A DNA stretch of 64,000 nucleotides, taken from assembly GCF_000236905.1 (NCBI RefSeq), contig NC_016523.1, positions 186,001-250,000 of the forward strand, read 5' to 3'. This document shows positions 18,354 to 27,006 of the stretch, one piece after another. The notes beneath the pieces were generated by a model. The model saw only the letters and a program-made list of their open reading frames with translations. It did not search any database and was not told the origin of the DNA. Made by a program: the position numbers and the translations under genes. The first letter of the stretch is position 1. Each line of letters opens with the position of its first letter. The stretch is from Tetrapisispora phaffii CBS 4417 (taxonomy: Eukaryota > Ascomycota > Saccharomycetes > Saccharomycetales > Saccharomycetaceae).

Positions 18354-20117
18354 TCAGTTATAAATAGTAGAACCACTAATTGCTAGTTGATTCAAGGAAT
18401 ACATGCTTGTCGAGTGCTTGTGACCAAAGGAATCATCTTGTGAACCTTCATCGATGGATTTAGAAAGGGTATTAAAATATTTATCAACATCGATGTCTAA
18501 GATTGTGTCATTATTGTTATGATCAATCAAAGTGAGTGTGGAATTATTCAATTCATGATTATTATATATTTTTGAATTGAACTCTTTAGTGTAAGGAGGA
18601 ACATATGGTTTAATTCTAACTTCCTCTATAATCGAAGTTAATGTTGAGTCTGAGTGATTTTCTTCGGATATATCTTCATTTTGAATTGGATATTTTGTAT
18701 CTTTTGTTTCTTCTTTACGTTCAACTTGCTCTTGGAAAGTATATTTATTTTGTTCTTCATCAACTAATTGTAAGTTTGTTGAACAGGTAACTGTTTTAAT
18801 TGCATGGTAACCTAATTCCGTATTTCTCAAAGAAACCAAACTTCCGTCGTCGAGTAAGTTTATTTTTAGGCTTGAGTTTATGTTTGATTTTTGATTTGAT
18901 TGCTGGATGGTCGAGTTCCCATTTACTACAATATTACCAATGCAGTAAGTTCCATTCGATTCTTGACTGGTTCCAGACTCGTTCATGACCGAATTGAAAC
19001 CTTGCGATAGGATACCTCTTCTCATCTTCTTTAAATCTCTAAGATCCCATGAAATAACAGTATTTTGATCGTCATTTGTGAATAGTAATTTGGAAGTTGA
19101 ATTGTACATCAACGATTCGATATACCCTTTATTGGACTCTATTGTCACCAGAGCCTCGCCTGCAGTTGATCTGATATCCCAAACTTTCACCTTGTTACCT
19201 AGTGTATTAGCAATGAGAAAATCATCAATCCAAAGACAGTCGTAGGATACTTCTGGTCTTGAGTAAGAATTAGTAATTGGATAGTATTGGTTCGAGATGA
19301 GATTAGTTGGGTTACTATGGCTTGACGTTAGATCCAAGAGAGAGATACCAGCTTTCCCAAACTTTGAACCCGATAAAGCCATTAATTTGTTATTAGTGAA
19401 GTTCAAAGAGTTGTTATAAGCTAGAGATTCAACTCCAGCAAATAATTTCAAGAAGAGTGGTTTTGACTTTTCATTTAAATCGTATATGAACAGTGAATCA
19501 TTTGCTAGTGAAATGAAGATATTATCATTTTTTGGAGCCACCAGTTTTTTTATTGGGAAACATCCTGATGTAACCAATGAAGGAATCGACTTCAAGTATT
19601 TTTTATGGTTGAACCTTGTTTTGACCTGTGCATTGCCACTCTCCAAGGATGTATCAATTAAATTCACTACACCATTAGAATGGCCAGATAAGATTGAAAG
19701 GGTATCATTATTTTCTTTCTTGTTGAAAAATATGGAGCTGGTTAAGTTTGGTTTTGGTAAATGTATAGTCTGTATACCATGAAGTTTTGAATGAAATTGC
19801 GATTCCACTTCGAAGGAAAGTAATTTCAATTTGCTTTCATTTGCAATTAGAATGTTATTGTTTGGGTCTATGTCTAAATGAGAGAAAGACGTTTCGTTGT
19901 TTGTGCAGTTTGGGACTTCGAAATAGTTTGAGTATAATTTTTTTGTGGTGTAGTAGTCATTGAAATCCTCTGAACATTTCCGTAACTGTTGTTTTTGTCT
20001 ATTGTTAGTGTATGAGTATTTGTTTGTGACTTTATTTTTGAGTCTGAGCTCATTACGTTTTGGAATGGCAATTGCATTGTTTCTGAATATGTTGCTTGGG
20101 CAGTAGTAGTCTGACAT
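18354..20117 (-). CDS. DSE1: Dse1, daughter-cell WD-repeat protein
   Basis: WD-repeat protein made only in daughter cells of S. cerevisiae, acting in cell-wall and separation processes. The protein has an N-terminal basic stretch, WD-like repeats over about 60-390 (for example WDIRSTAG, WDLRDLKK) and an acidic serine-rich C terminus. The frame is open to 20189, but I choose the ATG at 20117 (587 residues, MSDYYCPSNIFRNN) because the family is about 573 residues and a TATA box lies at about 20212-20218, too close to 20189 for that ATG to be in the mRNA. It sits between YCK3 (convergent) and RSP5 (divergent), as in S. cerevisiae. Six CCAGC motifs upstream fit Ace2 control. Confidence 0.88.
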   Translation of the reverse strand: MSDYYCPSNIFRNNAIAIPKRNELRLKNKVTNKYSYTNNRQKQQLRKCSEDFNDYYTTKKLYSNYFEVPNCTNNETSFSHLDIDPNNNILIANESKLKLLSFEVESQFHSKLHGIQTIHLPKPNLTSSIFFNKKENNDTLSILSGHSNGVVNLIDTSLESGNAQVKTRFNHKKYLKSIPSLVTSGCFPIKKLVAPKNDNIFISLANDSLFIYDLNEKSKPLFLKLFAGVESLAYNNSLNFTNNKLMALSGSKFGKAGISLLDLTSSHSNPTNLISNQYYPITNSYSRPEVSYDCLWIDDFLIANTLGNKVKVWDIRSTAGEALVTIESNKGYIESLMYNSTSKLLFTNDDQNTVISWDLRDLKKMRRGILSQGFNSVMNESGTSQESNGTYCIGNIVVNGNSTIQQSNQKSNINSSLKINLLDDGSLVSLRNTELGYHAIKTVTCSTNLQLVDEEQNKYTFQEQVERKEETKDTKYPIQNEDISEENHSDSTLTSIIEEVRIKPYVPPYTKEFNSKIYNNHELNNSTLTLIDHNNNDTILDIDVDKYFNTLSKSIDEGSQDDSFGHKHSTSMYSLNQLAISGSTIYN

Positions 20118-20208
20118 TGTTGGGCAATTGACTCGAGGTGAACAAAAGCGAAAACAGGACGTAAGAGAAAAGAAATATGGGATGCACATAATATGATTGA
20201 AAAGAGGG

Positions 20209-20220
20209 GAGTTTATATAG
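20209..20220 (-). promoter_or_regulatory. DSE1 TATA box
   Basis: On the DSE1 strand the sequence reads CTATATAAACTC, a good TATA element about 95 bases before the chosen DSE1 ATG. Yeast transcripts usually start 40-120 bases downstream of TATA, which fits that start. Confidence 0.6.
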
Positions 20221-20265
20221 ATGTGTAGTCGATTGCGAGCCTAAGAAAAAGAGATACCATTGACC

Positions 20266-20378
20266 CCAGCAACATCAAAAGTAAATAGAGCCAGTCCGAT
20301 ACGACAGTGTGTCGCAGCGTTTGTGTCACCAGCACCGTGCCAGCAACTTGCCAGCATGTAAACACCAGCACGCCCAGC
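20266..20378 (-). promoter_or_regulatory. Ace2/Swi5 site cluster with forkhead site
   Basis: Six copies of CCAGC, the Ace2/Swi5 core, occur in 113 bases: 20266-20270, 20329-20333, 20340-20344, 20351-20355, 20365-20369 and 20374-20378, all in the same orientation. A forkhead-type GTAAACA (20358-20364) lies between the fourth and fifth. They are 150-260 bases upstream of the DSE1 start. In S. cerevisiae DSE1 is activated by Ace2 in daughter cells, so the cluster is very probably its upstream activating sequence. Confidence 0.7.
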
Positions 20379-20412
20379 GCTGCTCCCGCGGGCGGCCCCG
20401 CGGGAGCAGCGC
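20377..20412. repeat. Perfect 16-bp GC inverted repeat, 4-base loop
   Basis: Left arm GCGCTGCTCCCGCGGG (20377-20392), loop CGGC, right arm the exact reverse complement (20397-20412). The left arm overlaps the last CCAGC site by two bases. In an AT-rich genome such a hairpin is exceptional. Function unknown. Confidence 0.9.
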
Positions 20413-20415
20413 GAC

Positions 20416-20481
20416 GCGTCACAAAAGAACCCGAAAACCAAACCCCGCGTCGCGCTGTGACAGACGCAATTTTTGTGACGC
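20416..20481. repeat. 11-bp inverted repeat
   Basis: GCGTCACAAAA at 20416-20426 and its exact reverse complement at 20471-20481, separated by 44 bases. Part of the palindrome-dense GC-rich island between DSE1 and RSP5. Confidence 0.75.
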
Positions 20482-20506
20482 TCCCTGAAACACCGGTCCG
20501 TCCATA

Positions 20507-20532
20507 GTGACACACACATGTGTGTGTGTCAC
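20507..20532. repeat. 12-bp perfect dyad of GT/CA repeats
   Basis: GTGACACACACA, two central bases TG, then the exact reverse complement. Partly explained by alternating CA/TG dinucleotides, but the GTGA/TCAC ends also match. Confidence 0.75.
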
Positions 20533-20622
20533 CATACGCTCGGGGATCACCCACAGGAGCCGACCGGACACTACACGCACCGCCACAAATACACTCACAC
20601 CGATGTACACAGTGGCCAACTC

Positions 20623-20650
20623 GGGCCAATCGACAACAGGCGATTGGCCC
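20623..20650. repeat. Inverted repeat carrying opposed CCAAT boxes
   Basis: GGGCCAATCG (20623-20632) and its exact reverse complement CGATTGGCCC (20641-20650) around an 8-base loop. Each arm contains a CCAAT box (20626-20630; ATTGG 20643-20647). Confidence 0.8.
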
Positions 20651-20730
20651 ACCCCCCACGACGCTGTCCCGGCACACCCCACCCATACCCCCCAGTAGCC
20701 GCTTACCCTCCTTGCACCCACACCCACCGC

Positions 20731-20737
20731 TTACCCG
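20731..20737 (+). promoter_or_regulatory. Reb1 core site
   Basis: TTACCCG, the Reb1 core, inside a C-rich strand (about 20643-20760) about 620 bases upstream of RSP5. Reb1 sites commonly set nucleosome-free regions in divergent yeast promoters. Confidence 0.4.
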
Positions 20738-21353
20738 CCCACCCGCCTCGTTCTCGCCCTTTGTCCGCCCGCATCGTACACAGCGACGCCGCCAACCACA
20801 GCGGAAAAACTGCCGCGGTCCCTCGCCGCCGACCGCATAGTAAGAAGTGATCAGCCCAGAGCCAGAGCCAGACACGCGCAGACCGACACAACAGACAGCG
20901 AAATTGAGTTCATTTTTTCGAAACCAGACCGTTAGACAACCGGTTTATCCCTCTTTACCTTTTATTTCAATTCTCGTACTACTGGTTTTGATAATTTGGC
21001 AAACTAGCAAATAAGCAAATAAGCAAACATCTCCTACAACGACTTTTACTTCTTGATTCAAATCAGACGTTTTACAACTGACTAATGGTTCCTATAAACT
21101 CCTATGTAATTCATACGTATGCTAACAGTTCTGTATCCACGTACACTCACTTATATAATACAATACACATCTTGACTTATTTATACACGTCGATTCTCAA
21201 CGTGTTGGTTTTATATTCTTTCGGAGGTGCTGCTACAAATAGGGACATACAGAGGTTTTTGTTATCAACTGTTATCTTTGCACACACACACATATATACC
21301 TTTACAACGGTTTTGCAATCACTCCAACAATATATTATATATAGTCACCGGCA

Positions 21354-23822
21354 ATGCCTTGCTCAATCTCTGTCAAATTGGTCGCTGCAGAGTCCCTGTA
21401 CAAGAGAGATGTGTTCAGATCTCCAGATCCTTTCGCTGTTCTGACTATAGATGGTTATCAAACTAAATCGACAACTGCTGCTAAGAAGACTTTGAATCCC
21501 TATTGGAATGAGACTTTCAAATTCAAGGATGTCAATGAAAACTCCATTTTGACGGTTCAAGTCTTTGATCAGAAAAAATTCAAAAAGAAAGACCAAGGTT
21601 TTCTGGGTGTCATCAATATTAAAATCACAGATGTTTTGAATTTAGATTCTAACGACACTTACAACAGTAACGAAGAAACGATCACCAGAGATTTGAAAAA
21701 ATCGAATGACAACATGGCTGTGAGTGGCAGGTTGATCGTCGTCCTGTCGAAAGTTCCAAATTCAACCTCTTCTGCCACCACCAGTAACACAAGAACAACT
21801 AGTCGATCGAGTAGAGCAAGAAGTTCTGCTTCCAATGCAACTGTCGGCGCCACAGCCAACAGAACTGGTTCATCTGCAGGAGGATCTGCTGCAACTGCTG
21901 CAACTAATAATAGTACAACGGCAGCTAATGGCAATAACAACATCACTACAAGTACGTCAAGGAATACCACAACGCCAGCATCCGCATCGAATGAAGCTTC
22001 CAACACAGAAAGTAACTCAGCAAACAACAATACCACACACCAATTATCTTCTTTTGAAGACCAATACGGCAGATTACCTCCAGGATGGGAAAGAAGAACT
22101 GATAATTTCGGTAGAACATATTATGTTGATCATAATACAAGAACCACTACATGGAAAAGACCGACCTTCGATCAAACTGAAAACACTGCTAACAGTTTAC
22201 AAAACACAGAATTAGAAAGAATACAGCATAGAGGAAGAACTTTACCAGAAAGTTCCTCAGCGTCAGCTTCGAATTCTAATCAAGATATTACTGTCAATAC
22301 AAATAACAATTCGCAAACTCCAGCAATCAACGGTTCTGCTGCTGCTGCATTGGCCGCTACAGGTGCTACCACTTCGGGTTTAGGGGAATTACCTTCAGGC
22401 TGGGAGCAAAGGTTCACTCCAGAAGGTAGAGCTTATTTTGTCGATCACAACACGAGAACTACTACCTGGGTCGATCCTAGAAGACAACAATACATCAGAA
22501 CCTACGGTCCGACAAATACAACTATTCAACAACAACCAGTGTCGCAATTGGGTCCATTACCTTCTGGTTGGGAAATGCGTTTAACAAATACAGCAAGAGT
22601 TTACTTCGTTGACCATAATACTAAGACTACCACGTGGGATGATCCAAGATTACCATCCTCCCTAGACCAAAACGTTCCACAATATAAGCGTGATTTCAGA
22701 CGTAAGGTAATATACTTTAGATCTCAACCAGCTCTAAGAATTTTACCAGGTCAATGTCATATTAAAGTGAGAAGAAAGAACATCTTCGAAGATGCTTATC
22801 AAGAAATTATGAGACAAACTCCAGAAGATTTGAAGAAGAGATTGATGATTAAATTTGATGGTGAAGAAGGTTTGGATTACGGTGGTGTTTCAAGAGAATT
22901 CTTTTTCTTATTATCCCATGAAATGTTTAACCCATTTTACTGTCTATTCGAATACTCTGCTCATGATAATTACACAATTCAAATCAATCCAAATTCGGCC
23001 ATTAACCCAGAACATCTAAACTATTTCAAGTTTATTGGTAGAGTTGTTGGTTTAGGTGTATTCCACAGAAGATTCCTTGATGCTTTCTTTGTCGGTGCTC
23101 TATACAAAATGATCTTACGTAAAAAAGTTATTTTACAAGATATGGAAGGCGTTGACGCTGAAGTACATAACTCATTGAAATGGATGCTCGAGAATGATAT
23201 TGAGGGTATCTTAGATCTTACATTTAGTGCTGATGATGAAAGATTTGGTGAACTAGTAACAATAGATCTAAAACCAGACGGAAGAAATATCGAAGTTACT
23301 AATGAAAACAAAAAAGAATATATTGAGCTATATACGCAATGGAAGATATATGATAGAGTTCAGGAGCAATTTAAAGCATTCATGGATGGTTTCAACGAAT
23401 TGATACCAGAAGATTTGGTCACTGTGTTCGATGAACGTGAACTAGAATTATTAATCGGTGGTATTGCTGAAATAGATGTTGAAGATTGGAAGAAACACAC
23501 CGATTATCGTGGGTACCAAGAGTCCGATGAAGTTATTCAATGGTTTTGGAAATGTATCACTGAATGGGATAATGAACAAAGAGCTCGTCTATTGCAATTC
23601 ACAACTGGTACCTCTCGTATTCCTGTTAATGGTTTCAAAGATTTACAAGGTTCCGATGGTCCAAGAAGATTTACAATTGAAAAAGCTGGTGAATCAAACC
23701 AATTACCAAAGTCACATACATGTTTCAACAGAGTTGATTTACCACCATATGATGTATATGATAGTCTAAAACAAAAATTAACTCTGGCAGTAGAAGAAAC
23801 TATTGGTTTCGGTCAAGAATAG
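21354..23822 (+). CDS. RSP5: NEDD4-family HECT ubiquitin ligase Rsp5
   Basis: Essential E3 ligase that ubiquitinates plasma-membrane transporters for endocytosis and acts in MVB sorting, Spt23/Mga2 processing and much else. Domain order is complete: C2 lipid-binding domain (about 1-130, [19 protein letters not shown]), a serine/threonine/asparagine-rich linker, three WW domains (about 240-272, 343-378, 400-435), then the HECT domain (about 460-822) with catalytic C790 in [10 protein letters not shown]. The end GFGQE is typical. 822 residues against about 809. The C2, WW and HECT parts are almost identical to S. cerevisiae and only the linker differs. CTG encodes the conserved Leu of TLAVEE near the end. 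Confidence 0.98.
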   Translation: MPCSISVKLVAAESLYKRDVFRSPDPFAVLTIDGYQTKSTTAAKKTLNPYWNETFKFKDVNENSILTVQVFDQKKFKKKDQGFLGVINIKITDVLNLDSNDTYNSNEETITRDLKKSNDNMAVSGRLIVVLSKVPNSTSSATTSNTRTTSRSSRARSSASNATVGATANRTGSSAGGSAATAATNNSTTAANGNNNITTSTSRNTTTPASASNEASNTESNSANNNTTHQLSSFEDQYGRLPPGWERRTDNFGRTYYVDHNTRTTTWKRPTFDQTENTANSLQNTELERIQHRGRTLPESSSASASNSNQDITVNTNNNSQTPAINGSAAAALAATGATTSGLGELPSGWEQRFTPEGRAYFVDHNTRTTTWVDPRRQQYIRTYGPTNTTIQQQPVSQLGPLPSGWEMRLTNTARVYFVDHNTKTTTWDDPRLPSSLDQNVPQYKRDFRRKVIYFRSQPALRILPGQCHIKVRRKNIFEDAYQEIMRQTPEDLKKRLMIKFDGEEGLDYGGVSREFFFLLSHEMFNPFYCLFEYSAHDNYTIQINPNSAINPEHLNYFKFIGRVVGLGVFHRRFLDAFFVGALYKMILRKKVILQDMEGVDAEVHNSLKWMLENDIEGILDLTFSADDERFGELVTIDLKPDGRNIEVTNENKKEYIELYTQWKIYDRVQEQFKAFMDGFNELIPEDLVTVFDERELELLIGGIAEIDVEDWKKHTDYRGYQESDEVIQWFWKCITEWDNEQRARLLQFTTGTSRIPVNGFKDLQGSDGPRRFTIEKAGESNQLPKSHTCFNRVDLPPYDVYDSLKQKLTLAVEETIGFGQE

Positions 23823-24612
23823 TCAATACTTATTTTTATTTGTTCTTTCACATAGTATACTTAATATCCATTGAAAATTTCACTAATCATCTACTAAATT
23901 ATCACTTCCAAACAAAATTATTTGTATAAATTAAAATTTAATGACCAAAGAAATATGTAAGAGTATAACATCATGTTCTGTATTTCAGATTTTCTATAAC
24001 AGTCATTCTAAATGTTCAATTAGAATGTTTTAAATATCAATAAATTCATCTAGATTTCTAATCGCAAGGTCCAAAAACAAAACCTGATTGCAAATTATAT
24101 GTAAAATTTATGAAATAATATAATGGTGTATATATTAAAAGATACATGCTCATATTAAATACATGATGTATATATTCGATTTTTTTTATTTAATATAAAA
24201 TGGTTGGTTATATGACTATTTGTAACTAGTATGTTAATGAGTGAATGAATGAGTAAAATATGAATAAAAATAAAGGTTAATAAAACGAATGAATGAATGA
24301 ATGAATGAATGAATGAATGAATGAGTGAGTGAGTAATATGTATGAATGATAATATAATAACTTAGTTACCACATAATGAAGGCTTCGATAATATTTTCTC
24401 AGTTTATTTTTGTACAAAATAAAAATATGACTCCGGTGAAAATAATCAAGTTTACGTTACAACTTATAATTGAAGATATGTTCTTGCAAAATTCTTCTAA
24501 CATATTCAATAAATAATAAATGAACGCCAAAGCATAAAATTAGGCAAATGCTGATCTATTTTTTTAGTTAGTTCAAATGATTCAAAATAATATATATAAA
24601 TATCATCATTTG
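23823..24612. other. Convergent spacer RSP5/MPT5 with GAAT microsatellite
   Basis: 790-base AT-rich spacer between two converging 3' ends. Contains an imperfect GAAT tetranucleotide array (about 24287-24325) running into GAGT units. No gene seen. Confidence 0.6.
24287..24332. repeat. GAAT tetranucleotide microsatellite
   Basis: About nine GAAT units followed by GAGT units; shorter traces of the same motif lie at 24242-24254 and 24345. Probably length-polymorphic. Confidence 0.8.
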
Positions 24613-27006
24613 CTAATTAAAAGGGTATTGTTGGCTAGAAAAATCTACTTTATTAAAATTAGGAGTAATATCATTAGTGTTACCTATGAACGCCTTATTA
24701 ATACCAGTATCAAATCTACTAGAAGCTTTCTCAAAACCATTATTTTTTTCATAAGCGTTAAAATAACTTGATTCTGGATATCCCATGCTATCCTTTGAAT
24801 TATATATATTTTCATTCATAGGCTGTAACAAATTCAAATCTAATTTAGATAAAGGTCTGGATATCGCATTTACGTCATATGCTGGCGCTTCGTAATGGTT
24901 TTGAGTGTACTGGTTGATCTTCTGGTCATAGTTATGATTGCCGGTATAGTTATAGTGGTGTTTAGAATATGAATAAGAACTATTGTTATTAGAGTTCCTA
25001 TTTTGTGTTTTGTTAAAAGGTTTTTTGTGATTATTCTTTGGTAATGAGCTATGTTTAGTATGCTTGCTCTTAGTAACCTCAGAAATTTGTTGATTATCGG
25101 TTGGTAATATGTTACATTCGGATGTTAAATCAGAGATTTGAACACCTTTAAATTCGGCAAAATCCTTGACTTTAGATTTAATTTTCTTGGCATAAGAAGT
25201 AGCCTTAATGCTTGGTAATAGTTCTTTTGTCAAAAAGATTAAATGTGTTATTTTAGTGCTTAACTCACGTTTGAATTTTTCGAATGCCTGAGATTTGGAA
25301 TCTTTTTCAGAGGTTGGGTCCATTTTATCGATTGGCGTATAATCCAATAAAGTTGAATAATTTTTGACATCCAATAACGTTTGTAATGTATAATTACCAT
25401 AATTATCTCTGATTAACACATTCAAATTTGCAGTAAATATTTCAATTATTGAAATTAATATTTCCATGACATTTGGTACAAGATCATCTTGATTTGGAAT
25501 TACATTTGAACAATTAGCTGATTTTGTAATGACAACATAAAGAATCTTGATAATCTTTTCAATGACGTTCGATGAAAACTTCATACATGATAATTGTGGT
25601 AAATTATTAGATAATTTTTTGTACGTCTCAGGTAAAAAGTAAAACTTCAACTCATCTGTATCCAATAAGAATTGAACGATATAGTTACCAAACTGATCAT
25701 TGATTAACTTTGGTAGATATTCAATGATGTTCATGGAAATCTTCAAAGTTTGTTGTAACTTACAAATACCTAATAATTTTTGAAGAACACAACAACCGTG
25801 CTTATGAGTGGAAATATGTACGATATTATTGCCAGTATTAATTACATCAATTAGAAAATTCAATTTTGATGGTTGAAATTTAAAAATACATTTTTGAATG
25901 ACGTGGTTACCATTTAAGTCGTTGATTATCTTTACAACTTGATCCGTTGAAATGTATTCCCTGTTACTGAAACCATCAATAATCATATCGATCTGGTAAT
26001 CTTCTTCAGCAACATCGATGATTTTCTGCAATGATCTAGTACCATATTGATTGATTGAAATTTGATACATATTTGTGTAGATTGCCTGAATTAAGATGGT
26101 CTTTTGATCAGTGGTTAGGTAATAGCACAGTTTTTGGACTAAGTAATTTCCAAATGGATCCAAAATAAGATCAAGGAAATGATCTCTTGTTTGATCGAAC
26201 AATAAATCTCTGACTTTATTTGAATCATTGATGTTTTTATCCTCTAATTTTTTTTGCAAAAATCTACAGCCATATTGATCTGTTGACAAACTTAAAAAAT
26301 CGAGTTCTTCCAAAGGTCTAGAATTGATCTCATTCATATTAGCGAGGGGCTTATCAGTATTAACAGATTTCTTTGACATAGGCAATGTTTTCGTCTTAAA
26401 AGAAGATTCATGCGAGGTAGTTAACAATTGTGGTTGAATGTTTTGCACCCCGTTGGAATATTCCAGCGGAACAATATTGTTTGAGAGCTCATTATTATGT
26501 TTGCCATTGTTCGACAAGATAGCATTCATGTTTGAATTTGTTGGTGCTAATTGGTTTGTATTAATGCCCAATGGTGCATTAATAGGAAAAGGCATGTAAT
26601 TAGTGTTATGCAAAACATCAAATTCATTGATCAGAGGCAAATTGGTGCCTTTATTGAAACTAATGGGTGTACTCTGAGATGTTGATGATGATGAATTGTT
26701 AGTGGAAGAATTGTTTATATAAAGTGCAGAATTTTGACTTGAACCACCTAAAAAATTTCCGTCCATATTAAATGAAGAAGGAACCCCATTCGTATACAGT
26801 AAAGGCGAACTATTATTAAACTTATTAGTTTGGTTATTAGCAGTTGCACTCATGAACTGGTTAAAATTCGATAAGTCTAAAGATTGAGTCTTTTGATGAA
26901 ACCTTTTATTATTCATTTGACCTAACGATGGCGGAGTGGTAGGTTCGATTAGCGACTGGACAGAATTCACCGACAACTGGTGTTGGTGTCTGGCGTTATT
27001 CTGCAT
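24613..27006 (-). CDS. MPT5: Pumilio-family RNA-binding protein Mpt5 (Puf5)
   Basis: PUF protein that binds UGUA-containing 3' UTRs and recruits Ccr4-Not to repress mRNAs such as HO; affects lifespan and cell-wall integrity. The N-terminal region is asparagine/serine-rich with the conserved block LSVNSVQSLIEPTTPPSLGQ, specific to Mpt5. The Pumilio repeats cover about 230-550, with characteristic motifs DQYGCRFLQKKLE, DPFGNYLVQKL, NQYGTRSLQKI, NGNHVIQKC, HKHGCCVLQKL, DQFGNYIVQFLL and DNYGNYTLQTLL. 797 residues against about 859. The ATG at 27006 gives a family-like start. TACTAAC and CAG immediately upstream suggest a 5' leader intron. In S. cerevisiae MPT5 is YGL178W; its place next to RSP5 fits the duplicated YER/YGL tracks. 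Confidence 0.94.
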   Translation of the reverse strand: MQNNARHQHQLSVNSVQSLIEPTTPPSLGQMNNKRFHQKTQSLDLSNFNQFMSATANNQTNKFNNSSPLLYTNGVPSSFNMDGNFLGGSSQNSALYINNSSTNNSSSSTSQSTPISFNKGTNLPLINEFDVLHNTNYMPFPINAPLGINTNQLAPTNSNMNAILSNNGKHNNELSNNIVPLEYSNGVQNIQPQLLTTSHESSFKTKTLPMSKKSVNTDKPLANMNEINSRPLEELDFLSLSTDQYGCRFLQKKLEDKNINDSNKVRDLLFDQTRDHFLDLILDPFGNYLVQKLCYYLTTDQKTILIQAIYTNMYQISINQYGTRSLQKIIDVAEEDYQIDMIIDGFSNREYISTDQVVKIINDLNGNHVIQKCIFKFQPSKLNFLIDVINTGNNIVHISTHKHGCCVLQKLLGICKLQQTLKISMNIIEYLPKLINDQFGNYIVQFLLDTDELKFYFLPETYKKLSNNLPQLSCMKFSSNVIEKIIKILYVVITKSANCSNVIPNQDDLVPNVMEILISIIEIFTANLNVLIRDNYGNYTLQTLLDVKNYSTLLDYTPIDKMDPTSEKDSKSQAFEKFKRELSTKITHLIFLTKELLPSIKATSYAKKIKSKVKDFAEFKGVQISDLTSECNILPTDNQQISEVTKSKHTKHSSLPKNNHKKPFNKTQNRNSNNNSSYSYSKHHYNYTGNHNYDQKINQYTQNHYEAPAYDVNAISRPLSKLDLNLLQPMNENIYNSKDSMGYPESSYFNAYEKNNGFEKASSRFDTGINKAFIGNTNDITPNFNKVDFSSQQYPFN

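Larger units (their letters stand above)
20118..21353. other. Divergent DSE1/RSP5 intergenic region with GC-rich island
   Basis: 1.24 kb. The middle (about 20320-20900) is conspicuously GC-rich compared with all neighbouring spacers and holds four perfect inverted repeats, the Ace2-site cluster and a C-rich run. Six-frame open stretches here are a by-product of GC-rich sequence without stop codons and resemble no protein. The RSP5-proximal third returns to AT-rich sequence with several upstream ATGs. Confidence 0.7.

Noticed and set aside
20241..20891. Several open frames of 60-220 codons on both strands
   Set aside because: They lie in the GC-rich island where stop codons are rare, overlap each other in all frames, and have no protein-like features.
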